The notes under the pieces were generated by a model. It saw only the letters and a program-made list of their open reading frames with translations. It was not told the origin of the DNA and ran no database searches. Positions 36,401-51,400 of a DNA stretch of 64,000 nt are shown here, piece by piece. Positions within the stretch are counted from its first letter, which is position 1; every line of letters starts with the position of its first letter. Origin of the DNA: Rallus limicola. Taxonomy: Eukaryota > Chordata > Aves > Gruiformes > Rallidae. Both the position numbers and the translations under genes were made by a program. The DNA lies in assembly GCA_022605955.1 (NCBI GenBank), contig JAKCOZ010000020.1, forward strand, positions 10,839,001-10,903,000. Direction: 5' to 3'.

Positions 36401-39400
36401 CTGACAAAAGGGAAGAGTTCTACAGGTGAGAACTGGATGTTGCTTTCTTCAGACTAAAAATACTCTAGGTATATGAAGAAATGTTTGCAGGAATTAACTG
36501 GATGTTGGAGCTGTTTTTACTTAATCTCTTTCAGATCAGTCTTTTGTTGGTCTGTTAACTGTTTGCCTTTAAGTGGATCAGTACGTTTGAAATACGAGTA
36601 TGTCGGGGCTCTTTTTCATGGGGTGCCAGTACTTCTATGCTAAAATGTAATTAATTGATTTTCAGTTTCTCCACGAAATTGTCCTGCTGCCTCTGTGAAT
36701 GGAAAGTTTGGTCCTGACTTCCCAGGAACTCATTTTTTGGGAGACCTGCTGCAGGTGTCGTTTGCGTCCTCCCAGCGAGATCTATTTGAGGAAGGCTGGA
36801 TGGAGTTTGTCACTCGGGTGTACTGGCTGAAAGCTCGCTTTCTGGCACTGCAGGTTTGTTTTACTTTTGATTTAACAAATAAAGCTTTTCCCAAACTAAA
36901 ATCAACATTCAGAAATGCTATGGCTGATGTGGGCATCTTGGCTCAGTTAAACATTCAGATAAAAGGAGCTCAAAGCATGTGATTGTAGCTTTTAATGTAC
37001 TTGATTTACCTCTAAGGGTAGAGGTGGAAGTGAGGTAGGAGGTCTCACATGGTAAGCTATTCTTCATATCTGTTTTATATGTAAATTAGCTTGTGTCCAA
37101 CTCAAAATAACCCAAAACAACCAAACCAAAAAAAATCTCAAACAATTCAACATTTTGGCCAAGGTAATTGGGAGTAGGAATGTGTAGCTGCAAAACACGG
37201 ATTTTTTAAGGACCTGGACTAGGGGATACCAAAGCCCCAGACACTGCAAAAAGCAGCTTTCAAATGATGCAGACTGTATTCTTAATTATTTTTCCCCTCT
37301 GCTTTTTCAAGGTAGCATGATTTTCCTTATAGAGAAGTTAAATTTGAGATGCAGATTTTGAAGCAGAGGGTTTCAAACCTATCACTAAAGGAATAATTTG
37401 AAAGAAATGCTGTTTGATCCCAGACTTTTTTTTTCCTCTAAGTGTTGCTTCCTTGGGACATCAGAGAGTTTGTTTGTGTCAGTTGTTATTTTTCAGTCAA
37501 TTGACAGCTAATAATGTGAGTCAGTTTCCTGAGTGTGAACCAACCAGTTCCTTCATGTTTTGCATCTAAGGATTCCTTTCCAGTATACTTCCTTGAGGAA
37601 AAATGAGAGTTCCTATATGGCTACTACCATCTTTTCTTCAGATAAGAGCTATTTTGCCTGTGCTGCTTGCATTTCTCTTCTGAGCACTCAGCCTCAGTAT
37701 ATACTTCAGTTGGGCAGAGCAAGTAAAATGCACTCTGCAGAATCTACAGACATTTCTTAACTCAGTCTTTCTATTTACACAAATGGAAGTAGTATTTTTA
37801 CTGTTTACTCTTGCATGATTTTAAAGGAAAGGGATTATAGCAATTCAAATTAATCGTTCACATCTGTGGAAGTTGAATTGTTGGTTTTTTTTTTACTTGT
37901 CAGTAAAGACACTGGTAAGATATTGTGCTTTTTTTTTTTTAATTGGAGATTGTCAATTGGATTTGTTTTTTTATTTGGGTTGGTGTGCAGTAATCACACT
38001 GATAGTGCCTGTGTTGAACTTTAAGTTTATTTTCTGTGCCCTTGAAACCCTTTCTGAAGACACCCATCCTAGTTTCTTTTTGTTTGTCTTCCTCTGTGCT
38101 GTTTCTGTAGGGAGACATGGAACAGGCACTGGAAAACTATGATATCTGCACTGAAATGCTACAGAGCTCCACCACAATGCAAGCTGAAGCTGGCAATGAA
38201 TGCAGCATCATAATACGATTACCTAATCTACATGTTGATTCAGTTGTTTCTTTAGAAGAGGTAAGAATTAATGTGCAGGTGTACTCCATCCCTTGCAGTT
38301 TCAAAGGCCATCTGTGAATTAGCTCTCTTGTGATGGAACCTTACTGTGTCTGTCCTAAATTTTTTCAAAGAGTGAAAGGGCAGGTGCATAGTTTGGTGTC
38401 AAGGCCACCTTCTCCTTTTCAAAAAGACTCCTTTTGGATCTGTTGGTCCTGTGCAACTTAACATTGCTTTTATGCAAAATAAAAATACTAGGGCAGCTGC
38501 AGTAGATTATTAGACTGGTGATTTATTTTCTGTTCTTAGACACAAATTTCACCGTTGCTTAAACGATCTCTTCAGCAGTCTGTTTTCCACAGAACAGTTT
38601 GTGTACACTTGTAAACAAAGGGATGTGTATCTTCCTTCTATTACTGTTTTGGGGGATGAACAGCAATAGAAGGAAGATACACATCCCTTGTTTACAAGTG
38701 TCTAAGAATGTATCCATCAGATGGACTTAAAAGTGAAGACAGCATAGAAATGTGTGACTTTAGGCAAACTCGTTTAAAGTCATTATAGTGCTAAAGTAAT
38801 ATATATAATCATTAAAAAATCTCAAGAGTTAAATAGTAGGTGTTTTCTTCTTGGTTTATATTCCTGGATGTAGCTGTAGAGTTCACACAGCTTTACAGCT
38901 AAACTGCTAGGAGAAATGTCAGTAGTCAAATGTATGTGAAGACAAAATGGAAGTTGGCTTGTGCCATCTGTGATGTTTGCAGATTGAAAAGAACCTGAAA
39001 TCTCTGGAGAGATGCCAGTCTTTGGAAGAGATCCAGCGACTGTATGAGGCAGGGGATTATAATGCAGTGGTGCAGCTGCTTCGTCCAACATTGAGCTTTA
39101 ATGGCTATGGCAGAGCTAAACATCTGGAATTTGTAACATCTATCCCAGAGAGACCAGCACAGCTGCTTCTCCTACAGGTTTGTTTTGGTTCTTAAAAAAT
39201 CTTTGTGTAAGGGAATTAAGACTTATTCTTGGAAACAGGATGAAAGGATTTCTAGAGTGGATGTTAATGGGTAATGAGTCTTATTTACAAAGGTAAAATG
39301 TGGAAACACATTTGATCTGAACAGCATAGCTTTGACATCATTAGCAATATGCTAGATTTGCCTGAGTGATAATGTGGCTAAAAATATAAGATGTCTGAGG

Positions 39401-42400
39401 CCTACATGAAATGACCAGAAAAACTGTAAATTCAAATAAACTCGAATCATTTGCATAGACATCATATGGATTCATGCTACCTACATCTGTGAGTACTTCC
39501 TGCTGTTGCTGATGTTGACTACGTGGTGACTTGCAGCCATCCTGAAACTTTAAATGATGTAGTGTAACTGTCCTGCACAGATGACAAACATTTGACACTA
39601 CAAAAATAAGTGTACTCAGGAGTTCAGCTTTAGAAACAATTTGAACCTGTCAGGTTCCCCTGGGGAAAAACCCAAACAAACAGGTTGCACAAAAAAGACT
39701 GATGCTTTTTTAGCTGGACTGAACTAAATCCTTCAGCCTCTTGCCATCTTGTGACCCAAAGTTGGGAGAGTAGAAAGAAGCAGGAGGGTGTTGCTATTAT
39801 GCTAGTCTTACAGTTGCTATTGTATTTTATGAAGTAATGAGAAGGGTAGCACAAGACCATAAAGATCTAGGTCCTGTTTCTGTAGGGCCTCTATTCAGCT
39901 GCACATTATTAGAATTTTAGACCTATAGCCATTCATTTCTTGAATATTTTTTCTTTGCATCACTTTAAAGGGGAAAGATTCAGTTGTTTTCTTTTTTAAT
40001 TTTATATCCTACTTGTATATTTGTCATCCAGGGTCCACACACCTTCTATTATTCTTTTTTAATGTCATATGAAAGTGTTCCATTATCATTTCATTAGTAA
40101 CCACATTAACTGTATTGCTTTGCCCTGCTCTGTATTCATGGTTTAAAATAAACCCTTCATCCTTATAATAGATTGTTTTCATATTTACATTCCCTAGGAC
40201 TCCCTGCTCAAACTGAAAGATTACAAGCAATGCTTTGAACACTCAGAAGTTGCTTTGAATGAAGCAATTCAGCAGATGGTTAATGTGACAGCAGCCTCTG
40301 CTAAAGAAGAGTGGGTTGCTACGGTAACACAGCTGCTCAAAGGAATAGATACTTCATTATCATCAGTCAACAGCATCCTGCAAGACTCTTCTATAACACC
40401 AAGCCTTGTACGATTAACAAACAACCTGATTCAGGTAACCTCTTCACATGCACTAGGAAAGAGGTATTGTGCTACAGACCTCCAGATATGATACAGCTGC
40501 TCTCTGAATTGCCACCCGCTCCCAGCGACGTTTCGGGTTACATTTTTGTTGGGGGAAGGTTGGAGGGAAGATGAGCATTACCTTCGTAGTCTTTATTTTC
40601 ATTTCAGTGTGTTAGAGATGCACTGAGTGCACCAGTGCTAGAATTACACAGCAGGTACCTTCAGAAAACAAAGAATTATAGTAAGATAATGCAAGGAACT
40701 AAACTATTTCCTTGCACTACTTGAAATGGCAACAGTGCGAAGTCTGATTAAGCCTCCTGTGAGCAGTTTCAAAGCTACGGCACTGATCTTGGCTGTATGG
40801 GCTCTAGGCTAGCTGACAAGATCCCATAAGCCTCATGAACCAAGGCAGAGGTTTTTCCAGTAAAAATGGAGAGGGTGGTGAGAAGAGGGCAGGAAAAAGC
40901 AACATGTGAACTGTTTCTAGAATTTAGAATACAACTGACTCTAACTTTTGAAAGAAGATACTTTCTAACCTTAGAGCTACTGTGTGAGTATTTATCAGTA
41001 CAGGTGATACAGTGTTTTCATCGACATAAAGAGCAGTTGAAAAACTGTTGTATGTGTGAAAGAATCGGGAGGGGGCAGGGATAAATGTAGGACTTGGAAA
41101 TTTCTGGCACTGTAACAGTAAAACGGGCAGGTCAGAGCAATGCTAGGAGAATGGTTCCATGACACGCCACCGTGTGGCTCAGAATTTACTCAGGTCATTT
41201 ATATAGCATCTGTTAAGAATTCTAGTTGGTCTTTAACAGTTGCAAGACCTGGTAACTGAGGAGTTCTTCATTGTTGGGTTGTAGATAAATTTCTAGTACA
41301 GGAATGAGGCCTACCAACACTGAGAATGTGCTGTGTGTTTGCTAACTTGCTGTTGGTTGTATAAGCTGTTAACAGAGAAATAACTAGTTGGAAAATGACG
41401 ATGCAAGAGGAGTGTCAGGGTAGGGGAAATTATCTTCTCCCCTTCCTCATACCAACTGATCTTATTTGTAAGAATTTTATCACCACTCACTGTGAGAAGC
41501 TGACACTCAACTAGATTACTTCCTCAGGATAAAATGCATTAGCAACTTTGGGTTGTCTGGGAAGGATCCACACCTGATGTTTATTTCATATCACTTTGTA
41601 TAATGTCTGCTTCCTTATTAGATCATAGACTGCAGCATGGCAGTCCAGGAAGAACCGAAAGAACCATATGTCTCCTCAGTGCTTCCGTGGATTATCCTGC
41701 ACAGGATCATCCAGCACGAGGAAGATGCTTTTCGGTCCCTTTGCTGCCAGCAGCAGCAGCAGAACCAGGGAGAAGAAGGTGGGTTAATGACTTGCTTTTA
41801 CAGATTGGAGCTGAGCTCATTACCATCCAGCCCTGGAATATAAGAAAGAAAATACTTGTTTGTCACCTTACCTATCTTGTAGAGGGGTGTGCAGACATCA
41901 TTTTCATATCACAGAGGAAGCTTCTTTTATCCAGATTTGGTAATTGGATTTAACTCAATTCTGTGCTGCTTGAGTATTTACCAATTTCTTTCTTCCAGTG
42001 AGTCCTGATACCCCTATGTTGCCTTCATCACTCATGCTGCTGAACACTGCTCACGAGTATTTGGGAAGAAGGTCCTGGTGCTGCAATTCAGATGGTGCTC
42101 TTCTCAAGTTCTATGTAAGTGTTAGCAGTGTAGAATATAGGTGGGAAGGGACCTCTGAAAGTCATCTGGCCACCCCCCATCTCAAAGCGGGGAACAACTT
42201 CAAAGTTACATTAGATTATTTATTGCCTTGTCTTCGTGTTAGAAGTGCACTTTGAAGTCCACTTTCCTTTTTCTCCCAGACAAGTGCATGAATGTTTCAG
42301 TCAATTTAATCTGAATAGCAAAGGCTTGCTGTTCTGGACCCAAGTCTGTTGGTGTGCTTTCTAAACAGACTTTTTGTCAGACAGGAGATGCCTGTGGATA

Positions 42401-45400
42401 ACCTACTCTGTACTACAAAAACATCTTAAATGGGAATGAGAAAATTGCCCTGAAAGAGACACTACTGGGAAAGTGTTCAATAGCTATTCTGAGTTCTTAG
42501 TAAAAATGTGGGCTGTATCAGCCACTGATTATGCTAAAACTTTGGTTGAATAACTTGAATTTTGTGGTGCTTTAAAGGGGAAATACTTAGTGACATATGT
42601 AGCCACTTTCTGTGTTTTCTGTGGAAAACTGCTGAGTTCATCATGAATCCATTCTATAGTACTTCTGAAGACAGGCAAAATTTGGATTCTGCCAAAGAAA
42701 ACTATCTTGTGCTTTGAAGGATAATATAATCAGTCATCTGAAGTAAAAATGCAGAAGGTTTTCAAAGGTTTTGTGAAGCATAACTTATTTTGTTCATAGG
42801 AGAGTTTTTCCTACATTGTTGTTTTGTTGTTCTTGGAACACAAATGTTGCTGTTCAAGGTAAAGAACTTGGGAGGAAATTTTAGCTGTGCTGGAAGGGGT
42901 GGAGTGATTATTCTTGACATACTTTGTTGTGTTGAAGGTATTTCAGATAAAAATGGATGCAGCAGGGATGTGGGTATTTGACAGCGATGCTGAGCAACCG
43001 AGTAAATGAACTTTTTTAAAATAAAAAAATACTGGAACTTTTGCTTTCAGATGAACTGTTTTAAATTTATGTAAAGCAGAATTAAGTTTTTAGTAACATT
43101 TTTCTGTAATCACATACTGTGAGGCCAAGTTTGAAGGGATTAATGATCTTTCAGTGAATTAATGTGGGTATAGTCTTTGTTTTTAAAAATGCATTGAAGG
43201 GTGTTTTCAGAACAAGTCAAGATTCATGCATATTTATGTTCAGTAACAAAATGTTACTAAAATCTTAAATATAAAACTTCATATTTAAAGAAAAGACAAA
43301 TGAAGAATAGTGGATGTAAGAACAATGACTGCATGCTTAAGTATTAGAATTTAAAAATTGTTTTCTCTATTTGGAAATCAGGTTTCTAAAATTTGGTGAG
43401 AAATAGAAATGATCTCTTGAGGGTTGATACAAAGTTGAAAATAAACCTGAGAACAGTTTATTTTCTGTCATAATCCCTGTTGTTCTCTGGACTTGCCTTG
43501 CTGATAGCAATAATTGTTTCCTTTTTGTTTTTTTTCTCTTCCACTTTGCTGCTTGCACTAGTATTTTATTTTGTTCCCAGGATTTGAAAGAGAAGTAGCA
43601 ATAACCAAGCAGTATGATAGTTCTGTACATCATTCACAAGCTGAGAAAAACTGTAGTGTTACTACTTTAAAATTGCTGCTAAAATAACCCAGTGGGATTC
43701 TGTATTCATCTTGTCTCAGTGATTCTAAATAAGTTGCTCAGTTCACAGAACTGAATTTGTCAGGTGTTAAAGCTTGCACATTTTCAATATAGGTAAATAC
43801 TATTTCATGTGTTAAAAACAAAAAAGCATATTTAACTTGTCAGCCAGGAAAATGCAGGTTTGAATTTTGCAGTTAAACTTGGTTTGTTTGTGGGTGGTTT
43901 TTTCTTCCAAATCACAAGAGTAAAGATTTGCAGGTCATCATTTGTCCTCAGGTCTGCACCTGGAATGCTGTTGATTGCTCACAGACCCTGTCTTGTGACC
44001 TGGGTTTGGTCCTTTGGCTGTTGGACTGTTTTAAAATTTGACTTGTTTGATTGCACCTGCCCTGATTCTATGCCAGGGTCTGAAATAACCCCAAACCCCA
44101 TCAACAATATTTCTTTTGTTTTCATCATTAACTAAATGTAACTTCTAATACACATAGAGAGTTCATCTATTGAACTCTGATAATGAGAATGAAGAATTAC
44201 TTCAGTTTGTCCTTTCCCTCTAAAGGCTGTTCTTTGCTCAGCTGTTCAGACTGTGTTAGATGTAATATGCTCCAGAAATTGGTGTCTGGGCAGTAATGCT
44301 GTAGCTCTATTAGATTAAAGGAGTTACCCAATCACTGTTGACCTTTTTAAGATTATTCTTTTAGGTCTTCTTGTTACACCAGAAGATAAATTTCCCATAT
44401 CTCTGTGTATTGCTCTTTCCTCACTTCATTTCCTGGCATAGGAACTGAAGTGCAGTCAGCTTTTCATGGTGCAGAGCACTGACAGCCAGGGACAGCCCAG
44501 CTGTTGGCAAACTCAGATAATACAGTATCGTGGTGTTCATCGGGCAGAGCTCTACAGGGATGGTGCAGTGGCACTTACAGATTCAGCTTGACTTCAGTGA
44601 GGTTTATTACCTTCAGCCAGAAGAAAATCATGATTAGTTCTGCATAGAGCTACTAAGGAATCTCCTAATTTCCCTTCTCAGCACTCCCTGGAGCTTATTA
44701 GCCACAGCTCAGTGCCAGACCCCATCTACCTCTGCATTTGAGCAGCATTGTGTCGAGGACGGTAATTTAGACAGCTAGGAAGGATGGTGCGGAGAGCCTG
44801 AGGGGTTCTGCAGGAGTTGGCTCACCCTGGAAGGGCTGGAGCTAATGAACAGTGTTTGAACTGAGGCTGATTCAGTGTAGGACTATTAGATTATCTCTGC
44901 ATCCTGCTCTCCTCAGTCTCCCTGGTATTAGGAGCATAATGCTGATGTACCTGAGTTGCCTCTGCATGGCTCAGCTTTGCGTCCGGAGGGTCGTTAGCTC
45001 CAGCTCTGTGCTTCATGAAAACAGATGGTCTGTGTCCAGACTGGAGCTTGTCCTCAGAGGCAGTGCTCCAAAGTGAAGAATCTGGAGTTGTGCCTCCATA
45101 GTGTGCCTATATCCTCAGCCTGGGGAGTGGGATAGTATGCCCTGTGAACCTGGATAAGCTACAGATAACTGAGAGCTATGGATGTATTTACAGCTAGATC
45201 TCTGCAAGTGTAATCAGGGGCTTGGAACAAAATCTTCAATATATATTGTGACATGGAATTACTGAGCACAGGAATTAGTTTTCAGAGCAAGAGAGTATTG
45301 GAAGTTTAAGGAAAGGCGAAGATAAACTTGCATGAATTGTTTGAAGAGAAAGGCAGCTTTAAGGCTGTTACAAGTGTGTAAATGATCACCTTCTGGAGGT

Positions 45401-48400
45401 GAGCTGCTGGCTCAAGTGCACTCTATGTATAGCTTGTGGCTGAGGGTGGTGTGCAGGAGGAGATGTTAGCATGTAGTTAAGCCCTTTAGCAATAGTAAAA
45501 GTCTGAATTACTAAGAACAACTCTGGGTTATTGCCAGGAATTTAAAGGCTGAATAAGAACACAGGAGACTGTTTTGAACGCTGTTCAAGTGAGAATCCCA
45601 TTACTGCTGTTAGGTGTGATTTTTGTTTGCAGCAGTAGGAGTATCATGCCTTTGTTACAGTATCCTGTGATGCTTACATCTTCCTTTCAACCTCTTTATC
45701 TATGCTTTTTGTAAACTTCAAATGCTGTTCACAAATTCTTACAGGAAAAGTGGTGGAAATAAGGTGTCTGCTGTGACTCAGAATGATTGCTCTGACTCAA
45801 TTTCATTGAAATGCCTTTCAAGAATTTCTTTTACTCTTATTTTTCAGGCTTTTGGCTGTTAATAAATGGTACCTTGTACTTATCACAGGTCTTTTATTTA
45901 AAAGAGAATTAATATCTTAGAGTTAATCCTACTACTTAGAGGCAAGCTTCTTATATGTAGAATGACAGAATTTTGCCTTATGATGATGTGCAGTGGTCGT
46001 AATGTCAGGAAAGCCAGTCATGATGAGAAGCTTCTGGTAGCATGCATTGTATGCATAAATAATTGAGTATAGAATCCTAGATGTTGAAAAATGGTAAATG
46101 GCAAAAAACAGGCAGCTGAAATACTGTAAAAGCAATAATCATGAGCTTTTATACAAATTGCAAATAGGTGAATGTTTATGACTGACAAATTTCAGTTGGG
46201 GAAACTCCTGAGGTAACCAGTGTGTGGAGGAGTGTGTGTGGCTGGTTAGGAGAAGGCAGCTCTGAAGGAAATGAATAAATGAAAGTTGATGCTCTCAATC
46301 AGAGGTGAAATATTAAAGGAAATTACTTACAAGCTAATAGAACTCTCCTGCTAGTAAACAGCTTCCTAACACTTCAGAGGCCCATCATGTTGGAGAACCT
46401 GGTATTTTTCTGTACCCTTCAGTCTCCTGAATGGTGACTGCAGTAGAAGCTTTTGTCTTCTACCACCTTAAATAATTTTTCTTTAGATGTAACAGGTCCA
46501 CTCTCATACTAGAGACACACACACAACGTATTGTTGATGCATTTGTAAGATGATATGAGTGTAACTTCCATTTTTTAATTTAAATTTCATAGTTGAACAT
46601 GTTAAATTTGATTCTTAAACCTCAGTGATTTATTGTGGGGGTTTATTTTGCTTTTGAAATAAAGGATACAAAATCCCATTGCACTGTTGATTCTTGGTGA
46701 ACATGTTTCTGTTGGCTTTGAGATGCCTTCCTGGAATGTGTTCTTTTTTTGTTTGTTTTGAGGAAGCTTAGTGAAAATTTTCAAAGAATTACCTTATCTG
46801 ACATTGAGTTGTGGTTTTCTTTAATGGATGTTTTGGAGGAATAACTTCTTTGAAAATATACTACTGATGGGAACTTTCTCTTGTAACATTAAAGATAGTG
46901 ACTTGCTATAGTGTTTAATCATTTGGGATCAATCCAGTTACTTCCCTTGGTGTGCAGCCATCTGTATAATACTATTGATACTGTATCTATTTTAGCCAGA
47001 TTTTCCTTAGCCCTCTCTTCTTTTTCCCCCCAAATCCTCTCCATCACCCTTTTTCCATGCAGAGGAAATGAATGCCTGTTTATTAGAGCAGAAATTCTTC
47101 TGTGTCTTTTCCTCATTCACCTGGTTGACAAACTGTAGTGGTTTTATTCACAGAAGCAACTTGGTGTGTAGTGGGAAGATTTTGAATGATACAAAGTCTG
47201 AAATGTTAAGCTGATACCTAATCACATTGATAAAAGACAAGAGTTCATGAATTAACAGAGGGGAAAAAAGTATTGCATTTACAGTGCTACTGAAATTACT
47301 TGTGTGAGTCTATAGTTTACAGAAAGATGGGTAATAATTTGTACTTGAGGACAAATGTTCCTCAGTGGTGTTTTCACCATCTGCCTTCAGACAGCTAGGT
47401 AACTTGTTGCGATCGTCAGCTTACAGATGACTTTCTCACTGCTATTTGTGGTATTGTAGATCCAGGTACTACAAAAAGAACTTGCAGCATCCACCTCTGA
47501 AGATACTCATCCATATAAAGAGGAGCTGGAGACAGCCTTGGAACAGTGTTTTTATTGCTTATATGGTTTCCCTAGCAAAAAAAGCAAAGCAAGGTACCTA
47601 GAAGAACATTCAGTACAGCAGGTAAGATATGTATTATTTAATGTCAGGGGAATATCCTGGAGGGAGGAGAGATACACCCTTGTTTGATCTTAATGCACCT
47701 GAATATACTTTGGAGAAAAATTACTTTTGTTTTCTTTTAAAATGTATATGTTTTACATATTGTAGGGAATAAACTCATTTAAAGATCTGGAAGCCCTTAT
47801 GGATATAGAGGGTCGGATATTTGAAATGTAATGCTAGTATAGTCTTAGTAATGAATTATAGTGAATAATTGCAGTGAATTTTGAAACTACTTACAAATTG
47901 ATTTTTATTGAGCTGTGACTTTCCTGTTTTCAACAGAGAAGATCAAAGTTGAGGAGAATTAGACAGAGAAAAGTCAGCTTGAGAGAAGAAAATTCTAGCA
48001 GCCACCTTTGCAGTTTACAAATGTGAAAAATGTCAGTGTTAAAAATTATGCAAGTAAATTTTATTACAGCTTATTTTGAAACCTATGATCTGGTAGGTGC
48101 TTATGAGAAATGTGAGAAATTCAGTTGAATTTGGGAGAAGAACAGCTGCTGAGTGCCTTGGGAAGAGGGCTGTAATTTTAAGGGATTGAAAAAACAGGTC
48201 AGCAATCCCCTGCCTTGAAATGTCATTGATTCTGTTCAAAAAGCTCAGATGAATTTTGCTTTTACCATATATAAATGGTCAGAAATAATAAAAGCAAAAC
48301 TATTTCATACAGGCAAAACAATTTCCTCCTTTGAACAGACCTTTTTCAAATACACAGATACAGTTGTGTTATTACTCATTGAATATTTGTGAATTCTGTT

Positions 48401-51400
48401 TCTCAAACTTACCCCTTGGAAAATTTACAAAATGAGAAAATGGGAAGAACTAAAAAAGGGGAAGTATAAGGACATTACACTCTGGGGAAAAAAAGAGTAG
48501 TCTGTTATATTTGGGCAATACTGGATTAAAAAGGTCTTATTGAAATCATTGATAGATGGATTTTTAGTAATGTGACTGACCAGTTTTCAGTATAGAAACA
48601 AAATTTACTGTAAGGAATAAGATGAATAATAAAAGGAGAAAAACATCTAGAAGAACACAACTGTGAACTTTGTCTTGTAATTTTTTACAGTTTTCAATTA
48701 AGAAAAGTTATGGGAAAATGAAGAATAAATTCTGAAAGTACCTTTCTGTAGAGAGTTTGAGGATTTTGCAGCCTCAGAATTTTGTCTGATTTGCCCAATA
48801 TCTCAGTCTCTTAAATTAGTGAGCAGTATGGTATAATTGTGAGCATAAATCAGTGGTGCCTTCAGCTGTTCTGCTCTTGGGAGGTTTAATTTGTTTCTGA
48901 TAGACTAGTATGTATTTTCTTATGAACTAGAAAAGCTACAGAAATTCATTGTTAGTAGACTTAATTTTGGAATTTGAGATGATTTTTTCCCCCCCTCTCA
49001 TTTACCTCACTGTTCAGGTTGATCTAACATGGGAAGATGCTTTGTTCATGTTTGAATATTTTAAGCCTAAAACTCTTCCAGAATTTGATAGTTACAAAAC
49101 CAGTACTGTGTCTGCTGATTTGGCCAACCTTTTGAAGAAGACAGCTACAATTGTTCCTCGAACAGACAAACCTATGCTGAGCCTGGATACTGTATCTGCC
49201 TATATTGAAGGAACTTCCAGCAAGGTATAATAATTGCTTTACAAAAACTTGAAAGGAGTAAAAATTGTTATTTTTATCTTGACTTTGAGATAGTTAGAGG
49301 GGTGATTTATTCCACAATGTTAGATTTCCTCAGGTAAGTGCATTTAAATGAAATAAGAGTAACACCACCAAAGCTTTTAGACTTGGAATAGCAAGATGTA
49401 ATATTGATTAATATATAGAGTCAGTATGAGATGTTCATTAGTGTGTGTTGGTGCTCCTTGTAGCTGTGGAATGCTTTCACTGTTTTCATACTCAATACCT
49501 TCATATTCTGTAATGAAAAGGCTACTTTCATGACAAGTAAGCAGCATGTGTGCAGCTTGTTTAATACGAGCCTTTTATTCAGTATAAACCTTTAGGTGTT
49601 TTTATTTTCAGGCACCATCTCTCCCAGATGGGGCAGACTATTCTCCACCAGTGGTGACTGAGTTGTATTATCTTCTGGCAGATTATCATTTCAAGAATAA
49701 AGAACAGTCTAAGGCCATTAAATTTTACATGCACGACATTTGTATTTGTCCAAACAGGTCAGTATTATTGAGTCCTGCTGCACAGTGTTCACTTTTCTCA
49801 CTTTCAGTACTGAAAAGCAGACAACAAAAGATAGTCATGTTGATTTCAGGAGTTTGAAACAAACAAAAACAACCTATCACAAGCTAAAACACATGCTTGC
49901 AATCCATTTAGCTCATAGGTCAATCATATAACTAATGACATCTCTAAAACAACCTGACAGACAAAACAAACCAGAAAAAGTTGTGTTAAATGTTTTAATT
50001 TCAGAACAATAAAATAAACAAAAAAAAAAATAGGTTGGGTGGAAGCTAAATTATAATCAAGAATAACTGGGAAGGGCAAGGACTGAATTGATACTTCTTT
50101 TTTCCACCTCTTATGGCTTTGGCATGTTCATACATGACAAGGAATGAAGTGTCAGAGTTTAATAGCTACAGCACAAACAACATTCTTTAGTAGGTTAACT
50201 GGTTAGGTTGTTCTCTTTCTAAAGTTATTGATCTTGCTGCTGGAGAGCAACTCAAAGAATGTAAGCTGAATTAAAGTGTTTAATTGAGATTTAAACTGAA
50301 ACACATTGCTTCTTGATAATTTACAACTTATTGAAATACCACCAAGGTTAAGATCTCTCATCTTAAAAATAAAGCATGATTCGAATAGCAGTCTTCTGAA
50401 GTGAAATAATCTTTAAATTTACTGATTAAATGCAGTGTTTTCATATTAGATGTTAGGTATCCCTTTAATTCTCTGTGAAGCTGATACATCAGGGTAAAGT
50501 GAAAAAAAAACCTAGTTTAATAGATCAGAGGCAAGGAAACTGTTTCTAAATCCAGTCACATAACAAGAGACAAAAGGGAAGGTGAAGGCACAGAGCAATT
50601 TCACATGTGAAATCTATAGAGGAAATCACTGTAGTCTAATGTTATTGAATCTTCTAGTCTGGGAACTGTGGTAAGCAGATGGATAAAAATTGTTTGTAGT
50701 CTGATACATCCCCTCTCATTTTTTGTATTTTTAATACTTTTAAACCTAAATTTGTAGTGTTTTTACCTTAAAGTGTGACATTTTGTTGCTCAGGAGAAGT
50801 TTATGTGGTAGCATATTATTTTTACCCCAGTAACTTCTTCAGATGTGTGCAGTACAATTCCCCTTCCCATTCCCCTGGGGAATCTGACTGACTATTGAGG
50901 TCACTTGACCCAGAAACAGCTTTTGAATTGAAATCAGCAAGGAATTGCAAGGAAAAATGCAAGGATGTTATAATCATTCCTCTGGTGTTAGAATCAAGGT
51001 AAAATTGAATAATTGCAGAGCCATTGACCTCGATGGTAATAGGACATTATGGAACATAGAAACTACTCTTGAGACTGTACTGTCAGTCTGATAGACACAG
51101 GATGTGGTCCTGGACAGCCCCCTCAGTAGGCAATTGTTGCTGTTGGTCAGAATTTTTCCCACAGGAAAGCTTTTGTGATTTTTATGTTGGAAGATGATGA
51201 TGATGATGATGATGAAGACCATTCACAGTTCAGTCCAACAATACAAAATGTCATAATGATTGCTGGCAGACATACAGAAATACAGGTGCCACTGTTTGGA
51301 TAGGACAGTGTGGTTATTGAGCAAAGAAATCAGTGGGAGAGCTGCTCTTAGAAGTGTAGATATTCTACTTTTGCAGGGCAAATAAATGTTACTTCATGTG

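Noticed and set aside
45960..46035. Possible C/D-box snoRNA in CABIN1 intron 19 (atgatga followed by ctga-like boxes)
   Set aside because: Box spacing and terminal stem are not convincing. No intron here shows a clear C/D or H/ACA structure by eye.
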